Shown piece by piece: positions 37,451-48,064 of a stretch of 64,000 nucleotides of DNA. The stretch comes from Pseudomonas sp. PA27(2017) (lineage in GTDB: Bacteria; Pseudomonadota; Gammaproteobacteria; Pseudomonadales; Pseudomonadaceae). The position numbers and the translations under genes are program-made. Location of the stretch: the NCBI RefSeq assembly GCF_001945445.1, contig NZ_MSXW01000016.1, positions 62,001-126,000 of the forward strand, given 5' to 3'. The notes under the pieces are model-generated. The model was not told the DNA's origin and ran no database searches. It worked only from the letters and a program-made list of their open reading frames with translations. Position 1 is the first letter of the stretch. Each line of letters opens with the position of its first letter.

Positions 37451-40400
37451 TCAAGCCGGCAACACAGGCAGCTGGCTTTGCGCCAGATCGCTCAGCTCGC
37501 GATTTGCCACGGCATACATGGCGTAGTCACTTCCGGTAGCCGCACGCAGTTCGGCGAGCATGGCCTTCCAGCGGTCGACCAGTCGACGGTTCTGCTCCAG
37601 CCACATCTCGACCCGCGCCTCGATCGACTCCGGCCCGTTGGCCAATTGCAGAACCGAGACGGTGATGGCGCGCTGCTGCGCATCCAGATCGTCGCGGAAC
37701 GCCTCGCGGGCCAGAGCCTGCCAATTGCTTTCCACGCTCAGGCCGCTGATCTGTTGCAGGTACCAGGACAGATCCAGGGCATCGGATACCGCAAAGTATG
37801 CGGACGCTACCTCGGTCGGCTCGTAGCCGGTGAGATCGGCGGACTCGATGATCGGCAGCAACGTATAAAGGTGACCGGTGCCGGCAACAACGCGGGACAG
37901 CAGCTCCGGCACGCCAGCCTCGACATAGGTCTGGTAGCGCGCCATCCACTCGTCCCGGGCCGGGCCTTCGAGCAGCTCGTCCAGGCGCATGGCCAGCGCC
38001 TTGACCCGTGGGCCGAGGTGGGCCACGTCGCGGGCGGCATCCAGGTCGTTGCGACGGCTGCGCAGGTACCAGCGCGTGGCGCGACGGCCCAGACGCATCA
38101 GCTCGTCCATCATGGTCAACTGGAGGTCGGCCGGCACCTGGTTGTCCAGGGCTTCGATCTGGCGCCACCAGAACGGCAGGTGGAAGACATCGCGTACGAC
38201 TACGTAGGCAGCGGCTACCTGGGCCGAACCCACGCCGGTGGATTCCTTCAGGCGCTGCACGAAGGTGATGCCCATGTGGTTGACCAGATCGTTGGCGATC
38301 TGCGTGCTGACGATCTCGCGCTTGAGGCGATGACGACGCATGGCCTCGCCATACTCCTGCGCCAGGCGCGCCGGGAAGGCGGTTTCCATCTCGCGCGCCA
38401 GGTAGTCGTCGTCGGCGACGTCGGACTTGATCAACGCCTCCTGCAGCTCGATCTTGCTGTAGGAAATCAGCACGGACAGCTCGGGACGGGTAAGCCCCTG
38501 GCCCTTGGTGGCGCGCTCGTTGAGCTCCTCTTCGCTGGGCAGGAACTCCAATGCGCGGTCCAGCTTGCCGGAGGCTTCCAGCGCCGCCATCAGGCGCTTG
38601 TATTCACCCTGGCGTTCACGGGCGCGGCGCTCGGCCAGCGACAGCGCCTGGGTCTGCTTGTAGTTGTTGCCCAGCACCAGATTGCCCACGTCCTCGGTCA
38701 TCTCGGCGAGCAGCGTGTTGCGCTGCTTGCCGGTCATGTCGCCGGCGGTGACGATCTCGTTGAGCAGGATCTTGATGTTCACCTCGTGGTCGGAGCAGTC
38801 CACACCACCGGCGTTGTCGATGAAGTCGGTGTTGCTGGCCCCGCCACCCAGGCCGTACTCGACGCGACCGAGCTGAGTCATGCCCAGGTTGCCGCCCTCG
38901 CCCACCACCTTGGCACGCAGTTCTCGGCCGTCGACGCGCAGCACGTCGTTGGCCTTGTCGCCGACGTCGGCATGGCTCTCGCGGCTGGACTTGACATAGG
39001 TGCCGATGCCGCCGTTCCAGATCAGATCGACCGGCGCCTTGAGCAATGCGTTGAGCAGCTCGGTCGGCGCCAGTTTGTCGGCCTGGATATCGAAGCGTGC
39101 CTTCATTTCCGGGCTGATGGCGATGCTCTTGGCACTGCGCAGGAAGATGCCGCCACCCTGGGAGATCAGCGACGCGTCGTAATCGGCCCAGCTCGAACGC
39201 GGCAGGTCGAACAGACGCTTGCGCTCGACGAAGCTGCGCGCGGCATCCGGGTTCGGGTCGATGAAGATGTGCAGGTGGTTGAAGGCAGCGACCAGCTGCA
39301 GCGACTCGGACAGCAACAGGCCGTTACCGAACACGTCACCGGCCATATCGCCGATGCCGATCACGGTGGTCAGATCCTTCTGCACGTCGATGCCACGCTC
39401 ACGGAAGTGGCGCTGCACCGAGACCCAGCCGCCCTTGGCGGTGATGCCCATGCCCTTGTGGTCGTAACCGGCCGAACCACCCGAGGCGAACGCATCGCCG
39501 AGCCAGAAGCCGTATTCGTTGGCGATGCCGTTGGCGATGTCGGAGAAGGTCGCAGTGCCTTTGTCCGCCGCGACGACCAGATAGGGATCATCGGCATCGT
39601 GGCGCACCACGTTGGCCGGTGGCGCCACCTCGCCTTCCTTGAGGTTGTCGGTGATGTCCAGCAGGCCGCTGATGAAGATGCGGTAGCAGGCGATGGCCTC
39701 GGCCTGGATCTCGTCGCGACCGCCACCCAGCGGCAGGCGCCGCGGCACGAAACCGCCCTTGGCGCCGACCGGCACGATCACCGCGTTCTTGACCTGCTGG
39801 GCCTTGACCAGGCCGAGCACTTCGGTACGGAAGTCTTCTTCACGATCCGACCAGCGCAGGCCACCGCGAGCGACGTTGCCGAAACGCAGGTGAACGCCTT
39901 CGACCCGCGGTGAATAGACGAAGATCTCGAACTTCGGTACCGGCCGTGGCAGTTCGGGAATCGCACTCGGGTTGAACTTGAAACTGAAGTAGTTCTTCAC
40001 CTCGCCCAGGGCGTCGGGCTGGTAGAAGTTGGTGCGCAGGGTGGCCTTGATCAGGTCCAGGTAGCGACGCAGGATTCGGTCTTCGTTGAGCACCGCGACG
40101 TTGTCCAGCGCGCCGAGAATGGCCTGCTCGAGCTTCTGCTGCTTGTCGTTCAGGTCGTCGGCATTGAGCTTGCGGGCGAGGTAGAAGCGCGTCCGGAACA
40201 GACGCACCAGCTCGCGGGCGATATCGGCATGGTTGAGCAGCGTGTTGGCGATATAACCCAGGTCGAAGCCCAGGCGAATCTGCTTCAGGTAGCGGGCATA
40301 GGCGCGCAGCAGCGCCACGTCACGCCAGGCCAGGCCGGCGGTCAGCACCAGGCGGTTGAAGGAATCGTTCTCGGCATCGCCGCGCACGATGTGCACGAAG

Positions 40401-42319
40401 GCGTCCTGCAGCGTGTCGTTGAGCTGCTGGATGTCGAGCTTCATGCCCTCGGGGTAGGTGAAGGCGAAATCGTGAATCCAGAACTCGCGACCGTTCTGGT
40501 GCTGCAGGCGATACGGGAATTCGCCCAGCACGCGCAGGCCGAGATTCTCCAGCACCGGCAGCACGTCGGACAGCGCCAGCGGCGTGTCGGCGTGGTACAG
40601 CTTGCAATGCAGCTGACGCTCACCAGGCACCAGCGGCTGGTAGAAGCTCATGACCAGTGGGCGCTCCTCGGAGAGGCTGCGCAGATGCTGCATGTCGACC
40701 ACTGCCGAATGCGGTGCGAAGCGCTCGCGGTAACCGGCCGGGAAGCTTTTCGGGAAGTCGGTGAGCACGCGGGTGCCCTTGGCTTCGCCGAAATTCTCCA
40801 CGGCCAGGGCGGCATAGTCGTCGGTCCACGAACGGCAGGCCTGGACGACTTCGCGCTCGAGCTGCTGAGGGTCGATGTCCAGCTTGGTCTTCGGGTCCAC
40901 ACGCAGAATGAACTGCACACGGGCCAGTACCGACTCGGAGAAATAGGTCCAGAACTCGCAGTCGCTGGCCTGCAGGCGATCGACCAGCACCTGCTGGATA
41001 CGCAGGCGGGTTTCCGTGGAGTAAACGTCGCGCGGCACGTAGGCCAGGGCGTAGACGAAACGACCGTAGGGGTCGAAGCGCAGGAACAGGCGTACCTTGT
41101 TGCGCTCCTGAATCTGCACGATCGACAGCGCCGTGCTGGCCAGTTCGTCGACCGGCGTCTGGAACAGGTCGTCGCGCGGCAGCACTTCGAGAACCTTGAC
41201 CAGCTCCTTGCTCAGGTGGCCCTGGGAGATGAAGCCGGAGCGCTTCTCGACCTCGGCGACCTTGCGGCGGATGTAGGGAATCTCGCGCACGCTCTCGCTG
41301 TAAGCGGTCGAGGTGTAAATACCGAGGAAACGGCATTCCTTGACCACCTTGCCGCTGGCGTCGATCTCGCGAATGGAAACGAAATCCGGGTAGGCCGGGC
41401 GGTGCACGCGACTCGGTTGCGCCGCCTTGGCGAACGACAGCAGGGTCGGTTCACGCAGGTAGGCCAGCGCGTAGGGCTCGATGTGCAGGTCGTCCTTGCT
41501 CAGGCCGCTGCGCAGGCGCCGGGACAGGCCCAGCAGCGAGCTCTCGTCGTACTGCAGGTGGCCGCCATCGACGGCGTCGTGAACGGTGAATTCCTCATAG
41601 CCGAGGAAGGTGAAATGGTTGTCCTGCAGCCAGGCGAGAAACACCTTGATCTCGTCCAGCTCGGCGGGGTCGGTGGCACCCTTACCGAAGGTGCCGTCGC
41701 CGAGCTTGGTCAGCAGTTCCTGGGCCTTGGCCTTCATCGGCTGGAAGTCGGCCACGCTCAGGCGCACCTCTTCGAGCACTTCGAGCAGGGTCTTCTGCAG
41801 CGACTTGATTTCGGTGTTGCTGGCGCAGCGGTTGATCTCCAGGAACATCAGCGACTCGAGGCTGACGCCCTCGCCGGTACTGCCCTTGGGCAGCAGTTCG
41901 AGCAGCGCGCCCTGGGCGTCGCGGCGCACGCTGAGCACGCTGTTCTGCAGGGTATGAATGCTGTAGCCGCGGCGCTTGAGTTCGATGCGCACGGAGTCGA
42001 CCAGGAACGGAATGTCCGGGTGCAGCACCTCGATGCCGGTGTGGGTGCTCTGCCAGCCGTGCTTTTCATAGTCGGGGTTGAATACGCGGACCTGCGGTTG
42101 GGCGGGATCGAACTGGGCCAGCAGGCGCCAGGCCGAAAGGGTGCAGCCAACGAGGTCGGAAAGTCGCCGCTGAGTCAGCTCTTCGAGTGCGATGATGCCA
42201 AAGAACTGTTCAGCGAACAGGGCCACTTGTGGCAGGTCCTGCTCGCTGACGTGCTGCGCCAGGGCCGCTTGCAGTTGATGCTGGAAGTCGGCTTTGCTGG
42301 CCGCGGTGAAGAACGCCAT
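37451..42319 (-). CDS. gdhB: NAD-specific glutamate dehydrogenase, large (180-kDa) type
   Basis: A 1622-aa oligomeric enzyme that deaminates glutamate to 2-oxoglutarate with NAD, mainly in catabolism of arginine and glutamate. The central catalytic region contains LRFGNVARGGLRWSDREEDFRTEVLGLVKAQQVKNAVIVPVGAKGGF, and VIGIGDMAGDVFGNGLLLS is the nucleotide-binding glycine motif. Long N-terminal (about 800 aa, ACT-like) and C-terminal helical regions are typical of the L_180 class; the activity is allosterically controlled by arginine and citrate in P. aeruginosa. It is divergent from the chemoreceptor gene. Confidence 0.95.
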   Translation of the reverse strand: MAFFTAASKADFQHQLQAALAQHVSEQDLPQVALFAEQFFGIIALEELTQRRLSDLVGCTLSAWRLLAQFDPAQPQVRVFNPDYEKHGWQSTHTGIEVLHPDIPFLVDSVRIELKRRGYSIHTLQNSVLSVRRDAQGALLELLPKGSTGEGVSLESLMFLEINRCASNTEIKSLQKTLLEVLEEVRLSVADFQPMKAKAQELLTKLGDGTFGKGATDPAELDEIKVFLAWLQDNHFTFLGYEEFTVHDAVDGGHLQYDESSLLGLSRRLRSGLSKDDLHIEPYALAYLREPTLLSFAKAAQPSRVHRPAYPDFVSIREIDASGKVVKECRFLGIYTSTAYSESVREIPYIRRKVAEVEKRSGFISQGHLSKELVKVLEVLPRDDLFQTPVDELASTALSIVQIQERNKVRLFLRFDPYGRFVYALAYVPRDVYSTETRLRIQQVLVDRLQASDCEFWTYFSESVLARVQFILRVDPKTKLDIDPQQLEREVVQACRSWTDDYAALAVENFGEAKGTRVLTDFPKSFPAGYRERFAPHSAVVDMQHLRSLSEERPLVMSFYQPLVPGERQLHCKLYHADTPLALSDVLPVLENLGLRVLGEFPYRLQHQNGREFWIHDFAFTYPEGMKLDIQQLNDTLQDAFVHIVRGDAENDSFNRLVLTAGLAWRDVALLRAYARYLKQIRLGFDLGYIANTLLNHADIARELVRLFRTRFYLARKLNADDLNDKQQKLEQAILGALDNVAVLNEDRILRRYLDLIKATLRTNFYQPDALGEVKNYFSFKFNPSAIPELPRPVPKFEIFVYSPRVEGVHLRFGNVARGGLRWSDREEDFRTEVLGLVKAQQVKNAVIVPVGAKGGFVPRRLPLGGGRDEIQAEAIACYRIFISGLLDITDNLKEGEVAPPANVVRHDADDPYLVVAADKGTATFSDIANGIANEYGFWLGDAFASGGSAGYDHKGMGITAKGGWVSVQRHFRERGIDVQKDLTTVIGIGDMAGDVFGNGLLLSESLQLVAAFNHLHIFIDPNPDAARSFVERKRLFDLPRSSWADYDASLISQGGGIFLRSAKSIAISPEMKARFDIQADKLAPTELLNALLKAPVDLIWNGGIGTYVKSSRESHADVGDKANDVLRVDGRELRAKVVGEGGNLGMTQLGRVEYGLGGGASNTDFIDNAGGVDCSDHEVNIKILLNEIVTAGDMTGKQRNTLLAEMTEDVGNLVLGNNYKQTQALSLAERRARERQGEYKRLMAALEASGKLDRALEFLPSEEELNERATKGQGLTRPELSVLISYSKIELQEALIKSDVADDDYLAREMETAFPARLAQEYGEAMRRHRLKREIVSTQIANDLVNHMGITFVQRLKESTGVGSAQVAAAYVVVRDVFHLPFWWRQIEALDNQVPADLQLTMMDELMRLGRRATRWYLRSRRNDLDAARDVAHLGPRVKALAMRLDELLEGPARDEWMARYQTYVEAGVPELLSRVVAGTGHLYTLLPIIESADLTGYEPTEVASAYFAVSDALDLSWYLQQISGLSVESNWQALAREAFRDDLDAQQRAITVSVLQLANGPESIEARVEMWLEQNRRLVDRWKAMLAELRAATGSDYAMYAVANRELSDLAQSQLPVLPA

Positions 42320-42601
42320 TTGTATGCTCCGTCTATGGGCTTGGTATGTGCGATTCGTGTTTCCATGCGTAGTTCAACCTTAGACCGGCTGCCTGCAAAC
42401 GCTACCTGAAATGCGCGATGACGCTCCGGTCACAGGTGCCCGGAGAGCTTAACGAGGCGAGTGCGATGCACGCTTGCGGTGCAGCGACATTTTCGTTCAC
42501 GCTGCCTGCGCCACAGCAGACATCGTACGACCGCTTGCACTGTGCCAGCACAACACCTAAAGTCTGGCGTCAATAAAAATAAAGCCAAACGGACACCCCC
42601 C

Positions 42602-44485
42602 ATGTCACTGTTCCTTTCCTGGAAGCAGAAGTTTCGCCTGCTGATTCTCATCACCCTCTCCAGCCTGGCGCTGATGACGGCCGCCTCGTTCTGGGCCACG
42701 CAAACCCTGAGCGCTGCCCTGCAAGCCAGGGAAGACGCCACGGCCTACGCCGGCGCCTCGGCCGCGCTGATGAACCAGTGGCTCAAGCTGGGCGCGGAAC
42801 GTCGACGCCTCACACCCGATGATGAAGAGGATTTCCAGGACAGCCTGACGGCGCTCAGCGCGCTCTCCAGGCAATATGCCGAGCGCGCCGAGCGCCTGGA
42901 CGATGAGTCGGTGATCGACAGCTCCCGGCAGATCGACGAAATGCTGCAGGAAGACATCCGCCTGCAGCACAGCTGGCTGGAGCAATCCCACGAGCTGGGC
43001 CTGACGCCGTTCACCGGGCAGCGCGCCAAGCTCGCCGAGAGCGGCAAAGGCCTCGAACGGGTGAGCATCAGCCTGATCCAGGCATCGATCGCCGAAGCGT
43101 TGAGCAACCAGCGTGATTACCTGGCCACCTTCGACGGGGCCTATGCCGAGCGCGTGCAAGCGGCGCTGGCCGACCTGCAGGCCCGCATCATCGAACTGGA
43201 ATGGCAGGACAGCCAGGTTGGCAAGGCGGTCACCAGCTACAGCGCCGATTTCGCCGCTGCGGATGGGATGATCCAGCGCATCGCCGCCACCGAAAAGCAC
43301 CTGCTCGACCAGGGCCGGCAGATCGAAAACAGCATCGAAGCCCAGCGCGTTCATCTGCAACAGACCGTGCTGGCCAATGCCACTCGCCAGGCCGAACAGG
43401 CGCGCAGCACCGCCAATTGGGCCATGGGGCTGACCTTCGTGGCGGTGTCGCTGTTCATGCTGATCACCCTGAGCCGCGCTTCACGCCTGCTGATGGCGCA
43501 GCTGGACAGGGTCAACCGCCTGCTCGCCCAGGTCGCGGCGGGCAATCTCACCGCGCGGATCGACGTCGGCCAGAACCATCGCGACGAATTCAACCAATTG
43601 GGCAGTGCCTCGAACCAGATGACCCAAGGTATCGCCGGGGTGATTCGCCAGGTGCTCGACGGCAACCAGCAGCTCAACCAGCTGCACAGCTACCTCAACG
43701 ACGCCATGCGCCGCCTCGAGGAGAACAGCACACAGGTGGAGATGCAGACCGAGCAGGCCGCCTCGGCCTCCCAGCAGATTTCCGCCACGGTCCACGAAAT
43801 GGCCCAGCGCACCACCGATGTCGGCAACGCCACCCAGGCTGCCTATCAGTCGGCGCGCGATGGTGCTTCGGTGATCACTGCCAGCGCCGACAACATGCGC
43901 CGCCTGTCGCAGCTGATTCAGGACACCCACGCCCAGGTCAGCGCCCTTACCCAGTCGAGCACCAAGGTCACCAGCATCATCGACGTGATCAACGGCCTGG
44001 CCGACCAGACCAACCTGCTGGCACTGAACGCCGCCATCGAAGCAGCCCGTGCTGGCGAGGCCGGCCGCGGCTTCTCGGTGGTCGCCGACGAAGTGCGCTC
44101 CCTGGCCCAGAAGACGGTGGCGGCTACCACCGATATCGCGGTGATCGTCAACGAGCTGCGCCAGCAGACCCAGCAGATGGACCAACTGATGACCAGCGGC
44201 CTCAACCTGGCCACCCAGGGCGAGCGCAGCTCCGGCGAAGTGGCCCAGGCCATCGACGGCATCACCGGTTCCATGGAGCATCTCAGTGCCGAGATGAGCC
44301 AGGTGGTGGTGGCCATCGAGCAGATTTCCTGCACCACCGAGGAGATCGCCGCCAAGGTCGAGGACATTAACCTGCACACCGGCAAGACCAAAACCCTGCG
44401 CCTGAGCCTGGACGAACACACCCAGGGCCTGTCGCGGCAGGTCGAGGCGCTCAACCACAGCGCCGGCCAGTTCCGTATCGTCTGA
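42602..44485 (+). CDS. Methyl-accepting chemotaxis protein
   Basis: 627-aa inner membrane receptor from ATG 42602; the frame upstream is not coding. TM1 is at about 13-33 and TM2 at about 284-303, enclosing a helical periplasmic sensor of about 250 residues. A HAMP domain ([17 protein letters not shown]) and the signalling domain follow, with the conserved hairpin tip [35 protein letters not shown]. No C-terminal CheR-binding pentapeptide is seen. The ligand is unknown. Confidence 0.92.
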   Translation: MSLFLSWKQKFRLLILITLSSLALMTAASFWATQTLSAALQAREDATAYAGASAALMNQWLKLGAERRRLTPDDEEDFQDSLTALSALSRQYAERAERLDDESVIDSSRQIDEMLQEDIRLQHSWLEQSHELGLTPFTGQRAKLAESGKGLERVSISLIQASIAEALSNQRDYLATFDGAYAERVQAALADLQARIIELEWQDSQVGKAVTSYSADFAAADGMIQRIAATEKHLLDQGRQIENSIEAQRVHLQQTVLANATRQAEQARSTANWAMGLTFVAVSLFMLITLSRASRLLMAQLDRVNRLLAQVAAGNLTARIDVGQNHRDEFNQLGSASNQMTQGIAGVIRQVLDGNQQLNQLHSYLNDAMRRLEENSTQVEMQTEQAASASQQISATVHEMAQRTTDVGNATQAAYQSARDGASVITASADNMRRLSQLIQDTHAQVSALTQSSTKVTSIIDVINGLADQTNLLALNAAIEAARAGEAGRGFSVVADEVRSLAQKTVAATTDIAVIVNELRQQTQQMDQLMTSGLNLATQGERSSGEVAQAIDGITGSMEHLSAEMSQVVVAIEQISCTTEEIAAKVEDINLHTGKTKTLRLSLDEHTQGLSRQVEALNHSAGQFRIV

Positions 44486-44636
44486 GCCGGTGCCGGCCGC
44501 CTGCTGCGGTAGGCGGCTGGCGACCCGGTCACAGACCGCGTCCGGCTCGCATGGCTTAACGCCCCTGCCTTCGATTATCATGGACGGCCCTGGCGAGCGG
44601 GGTTCGTCGCTCGCGATTCGCATCTGGACAGCCCCA

Positions 44637-45595
<959 letters not shown>

Positions 45596-45596
<1 letters not shown>

Positions 45597-46549
45597 TGCT
45601 TTCGCATGCGGATAACCCTGAGCTGCAGGCGGGCATCCGTACCGATCTCAAGCAACTGATCGACATGCGCCACCGGGTGCGCGAGGTGCAGCTGTTTTCC
45701 ACGCCGGGCCGCCGCAGCCCGCTGATCGGCCTGCACCACTCGAAGCTGCGCGGGCGCGGGGTCGACTTCGACCAGGTGCGCGTCTACCAGCCGGGTGACG
45801 ACGTGCGCACCATCGACTGGCGCGTTACCGCACGCACCCAGGAGCCGCATACCAAACTGTTCCACGAAGAACGCGAGCGGCCCATCTACCTACTCGTCGA
45901 GCAGAGCCGCCAGCTGTTCTTCGGCTCGGGCCTGATGTTCAAGTCGGTGCTCGCCGCCCGCGCGGCCGGGCTGATCGGCTGGGCCGCCCTGGGTCACAAC
46001 GACCGCATCGGCGGGCTGGTCTTCGGCGGCCAGGACAACCACGAGATCAAACCGCGGCGCAGCAAGCAAAGCCTGCTACAACTGCTCAGCCGCCTGGCCC
46101 GTGCCAATCAGGCGCTGTCCGCCGACACGCCGCTGGTGCGCGACAGCTTCGGCCAGGCCCTGCGCCGTGCCCGCGAAGTGCTGCGCCCCGGCAGCCTGGT
46201 GGTGATCCTTTGCGACGAACGCACCCTGGGCGACAGCAGCGAGCAGCAGCTGATGCTCCTGGCCCGGCATACCGACCTGCTGCTGCTGCCGGTCTCCGAC
46301 CCGCTCGATCACGCCCTGCCCGCCTCCGGCCTGCTGCGCTTCGCCGATGGTGACGCCCAATTGGACGTGGACACCGAAGACGCCAACCTGCAGCACAGCT
46401 ACCGCGATCAGGCCCAGGCACGCCGCGCGCGCTGGCAGCGCCTGGCGAACAAGCTCGGCGTGCCGCTGCTGTCACTGTCGACCGGCCAGGAACTGGTCGA
46501 GCAGTTGCACGAGCACCTGAACAACCTGCGCCCGGGTCGATCGGCATGA
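45596..46549 (+). CDS. DUF58 domain-containing protein
   Basis: 317 aa, no signal or membrane segment. The DUF58 signature GLHHSKLRGRGVDFDQVRVYQPGDDVRTIDWRVTART is near residues 42-78. The rest resembles a VWA-like fold (IYLLVEQSRQLFFGSG, LVVILCDERTL) without a canonical MIDAS. It overlaps moxR by 1 base and the DUF4381 gene by 4. Its role in the BatABD system is undefined. Confidence 0.9.
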
Positions 46550-47040
46550 ACCCGCTGGACCAGCTCGAACCGTTGATCGCCCCCGCCGCCATCGGCTGGT
46601 GGCCGCCGGCGCCCGGCTGGTGGCTGCTCGCCGTGCTGTTGCCCGTGCTGCTGTGGGCCGCCTGGCGCCTGGCGCCGCGGTTGCCCCGGCCACGCCGCAA
46701 GCAGGCCGTCGAACAGCCCCTCGATCCGCTGCGCGAAGCGGCCCTGCAGGAGCTGCAGCGCCTCAGCAAACCCTATGACGGCGCCGCCGCCGGCCCCTGG
46801 CTGCAGCAGCTCAACGGCCTGCTCAAGCGCCTGTGCCGCGAGCGCTACCCGGACAGCCACAGCCATACCCTGAGCAGCCGCGCCTGGCTGGCGTTTCTCG
46901 ACAACCGCTGCCCGGCCGCCGGGCTGACGCGCTGGATGATCCTCGTCGAGGGCGCCTACAAACCGCAGTGCAACCTGGACGACAAGGCCATCGACGGCCT
47001 GCACCAGGCGGTCGCCATCTGGATTCGCAAGCATGTTTGA
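46546..47040 (+). CDS. DUF4381 domain-containing membrane protein
   Basis: 164 aa with a single hydrophobic helix at about residues 20-43 (PGWWLLAVLLPVLLWAAWRL) after the short motif DQLEPLIAPAAIGWWPP, which is diagnostic of DUF4381. The C-terminal helical part faces the cytosol. It overlaps both neighbours (4 and 8 bases), so it is translationally tied to the VWA proteins. Confidence 0.9.
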   Translation: MNPLDQLEPLIAPAAIGWWPPAPGWWLLAVLLPVLLWAAWRLAPRLPRPRRKQAVEQPLDPLREAALQELQRLSKPYDGAAAGPWLQQLNGLLKRLCRERYPDSHSHTLSSRAWLAFLDNRCPAAGLTRWMILVEGAYKPQCNLDDKAIDGLHQAVAIWIRKHV

Positions 47041-48064
47041 ATTCGCCTGGCCGTGGCTCTTCCTGCTCGCGCCCCTGCCCTGGCTGCTGCGCCTGTGGCT
47101 GCCGGCCGCCGACAGCGGCGAAGCGGCGCTGCAGGTAAGCTTTCTCGGCGAGCTGGAAAGCCTATCCGGGCGCCGCGCCCGCCTGCAGCTGCCGCCCTGG
47201 AAGAAGCAGGTGCACTTCGCCTTGCTCTGGCTGCTCTTGCTGATCGCCGCCGCGCGCCCGGAATGGGTTGGCGAGCCACTGCCGCTGCCGGCCAGCGGGC
47301 GCGATCTGCTGATCGCCGTGGACGTGTCCGGTTCAATGGATTACGCCGACATGCGCCTGGAAGACGAGGACGTCAGCCGCCTGACCCTGGTCAAGCAGTT
47401 GATCGGCGAGTTCATTGATGGCCGTACCGGCGACCGTGTCGGCTTGATCCTGTTCGGCAGCCAGGCCTATTTGCAGGCGCCGCTGACCTTCGACCGGCAG
47501 ACGGTACGCACCTGGCTCGACGAAGCGGTGATCGGCATCGCCGGGCAGAACACCGCCCTCGGCGACGCCATCGGCCTGGCGGTCAAGCGCCTGCGCCAAC
47601 GCCCGGCCGACAGCCGCGTGCTGGTGCTGATTACCGATGGCGCGAACAATGGCGGGCAGATCGAACCGATGACCGCCGCCCGCCTGGCCGCCGAGGAAGG
47701 CGTGACCATTTACCCAATCGGCATCGGTTCCGACCCGCAGCAAGCCGGCAATTTTGCCGCCTTTGGCCTCAACCCGAGCCTGGATCTGGATGAGCCGAGC
47801 CTGCGCGCCATTGCCGAACTCACTGGCGGCGAATATTTCCGCGCCCGCGACCAGAGCGAATTGCAAAACATCGAGGCGACCCTCGACCGTCTCGAACCGG
47901 TGGCCCAGCAGCCGACCCTGGCGCGCCCGGCCCAGGCGCTTTACATCTGGCCGCTGGCGGCGGCTCTGCTGCTGAGCCTGCTGCTGGTGATCCGCAGCCT
48001 GTGGCCACAACTGCGCCAGCAAGCGCTGAGCGCCGCACGACGCCTGGGGCGCAAGACGCCATGA
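47033..48064 (+). CDS. VWA domain-containing protein (BatA-like)
   Basis: 343-aa inner membrane protein. N-terminal hydrophobic helices at about 5-22 and 62-75 precede a von Willebrand A domain (about 90-290), and a last helix at about 303-322 anchors the C-terminus. The metal ion-dependent adhesion site is canonical: Asp97, Ser99 and Ser101 in VDVSGSM, with a later Thr and LITDGANNG. In Bacteroides and Leptospira related Bat proteins contribute to stress tolerance; the role in Pseudomonas is unproven. Confidence 0.92.
   Translation: MFEFAWPWLFLLAPLPWLLRLWLPAADSGEAALQVSFLGELESLSGRRARLQLPPWKKQVHFALLWLLLLIAAARPEWVGEPLPLPASGRDLLIAVDVSGSMDYADMRLEDEDVSRLTLVKQLIGEFIDGRTGDRVGLILFGSQAYLQAPLTFDRQTVRTWLDEAVIGIAGQNTALGDAIGLAVKRLRQRPADSRVLVLITDGANNGGQIEPMTAARLAAEEGVTIYPIGIGSDPQQAGNFAAFGLNPSLDLDEPSLRAIAELTGGEYFRARDQSELQNIEATLDRLEPVAQQPTLARPAQALYIWPLAAALLLSLLLVIRSLWPQLRQQALSAARRLGRKTP

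Noticed and set aside
37478..42409. Long plus-strand open frames of 811 and 726 codons opposite gdhB
   Set aside because: They lie entirely within gdhB on the other strand and show the composition of an antisense shadow.
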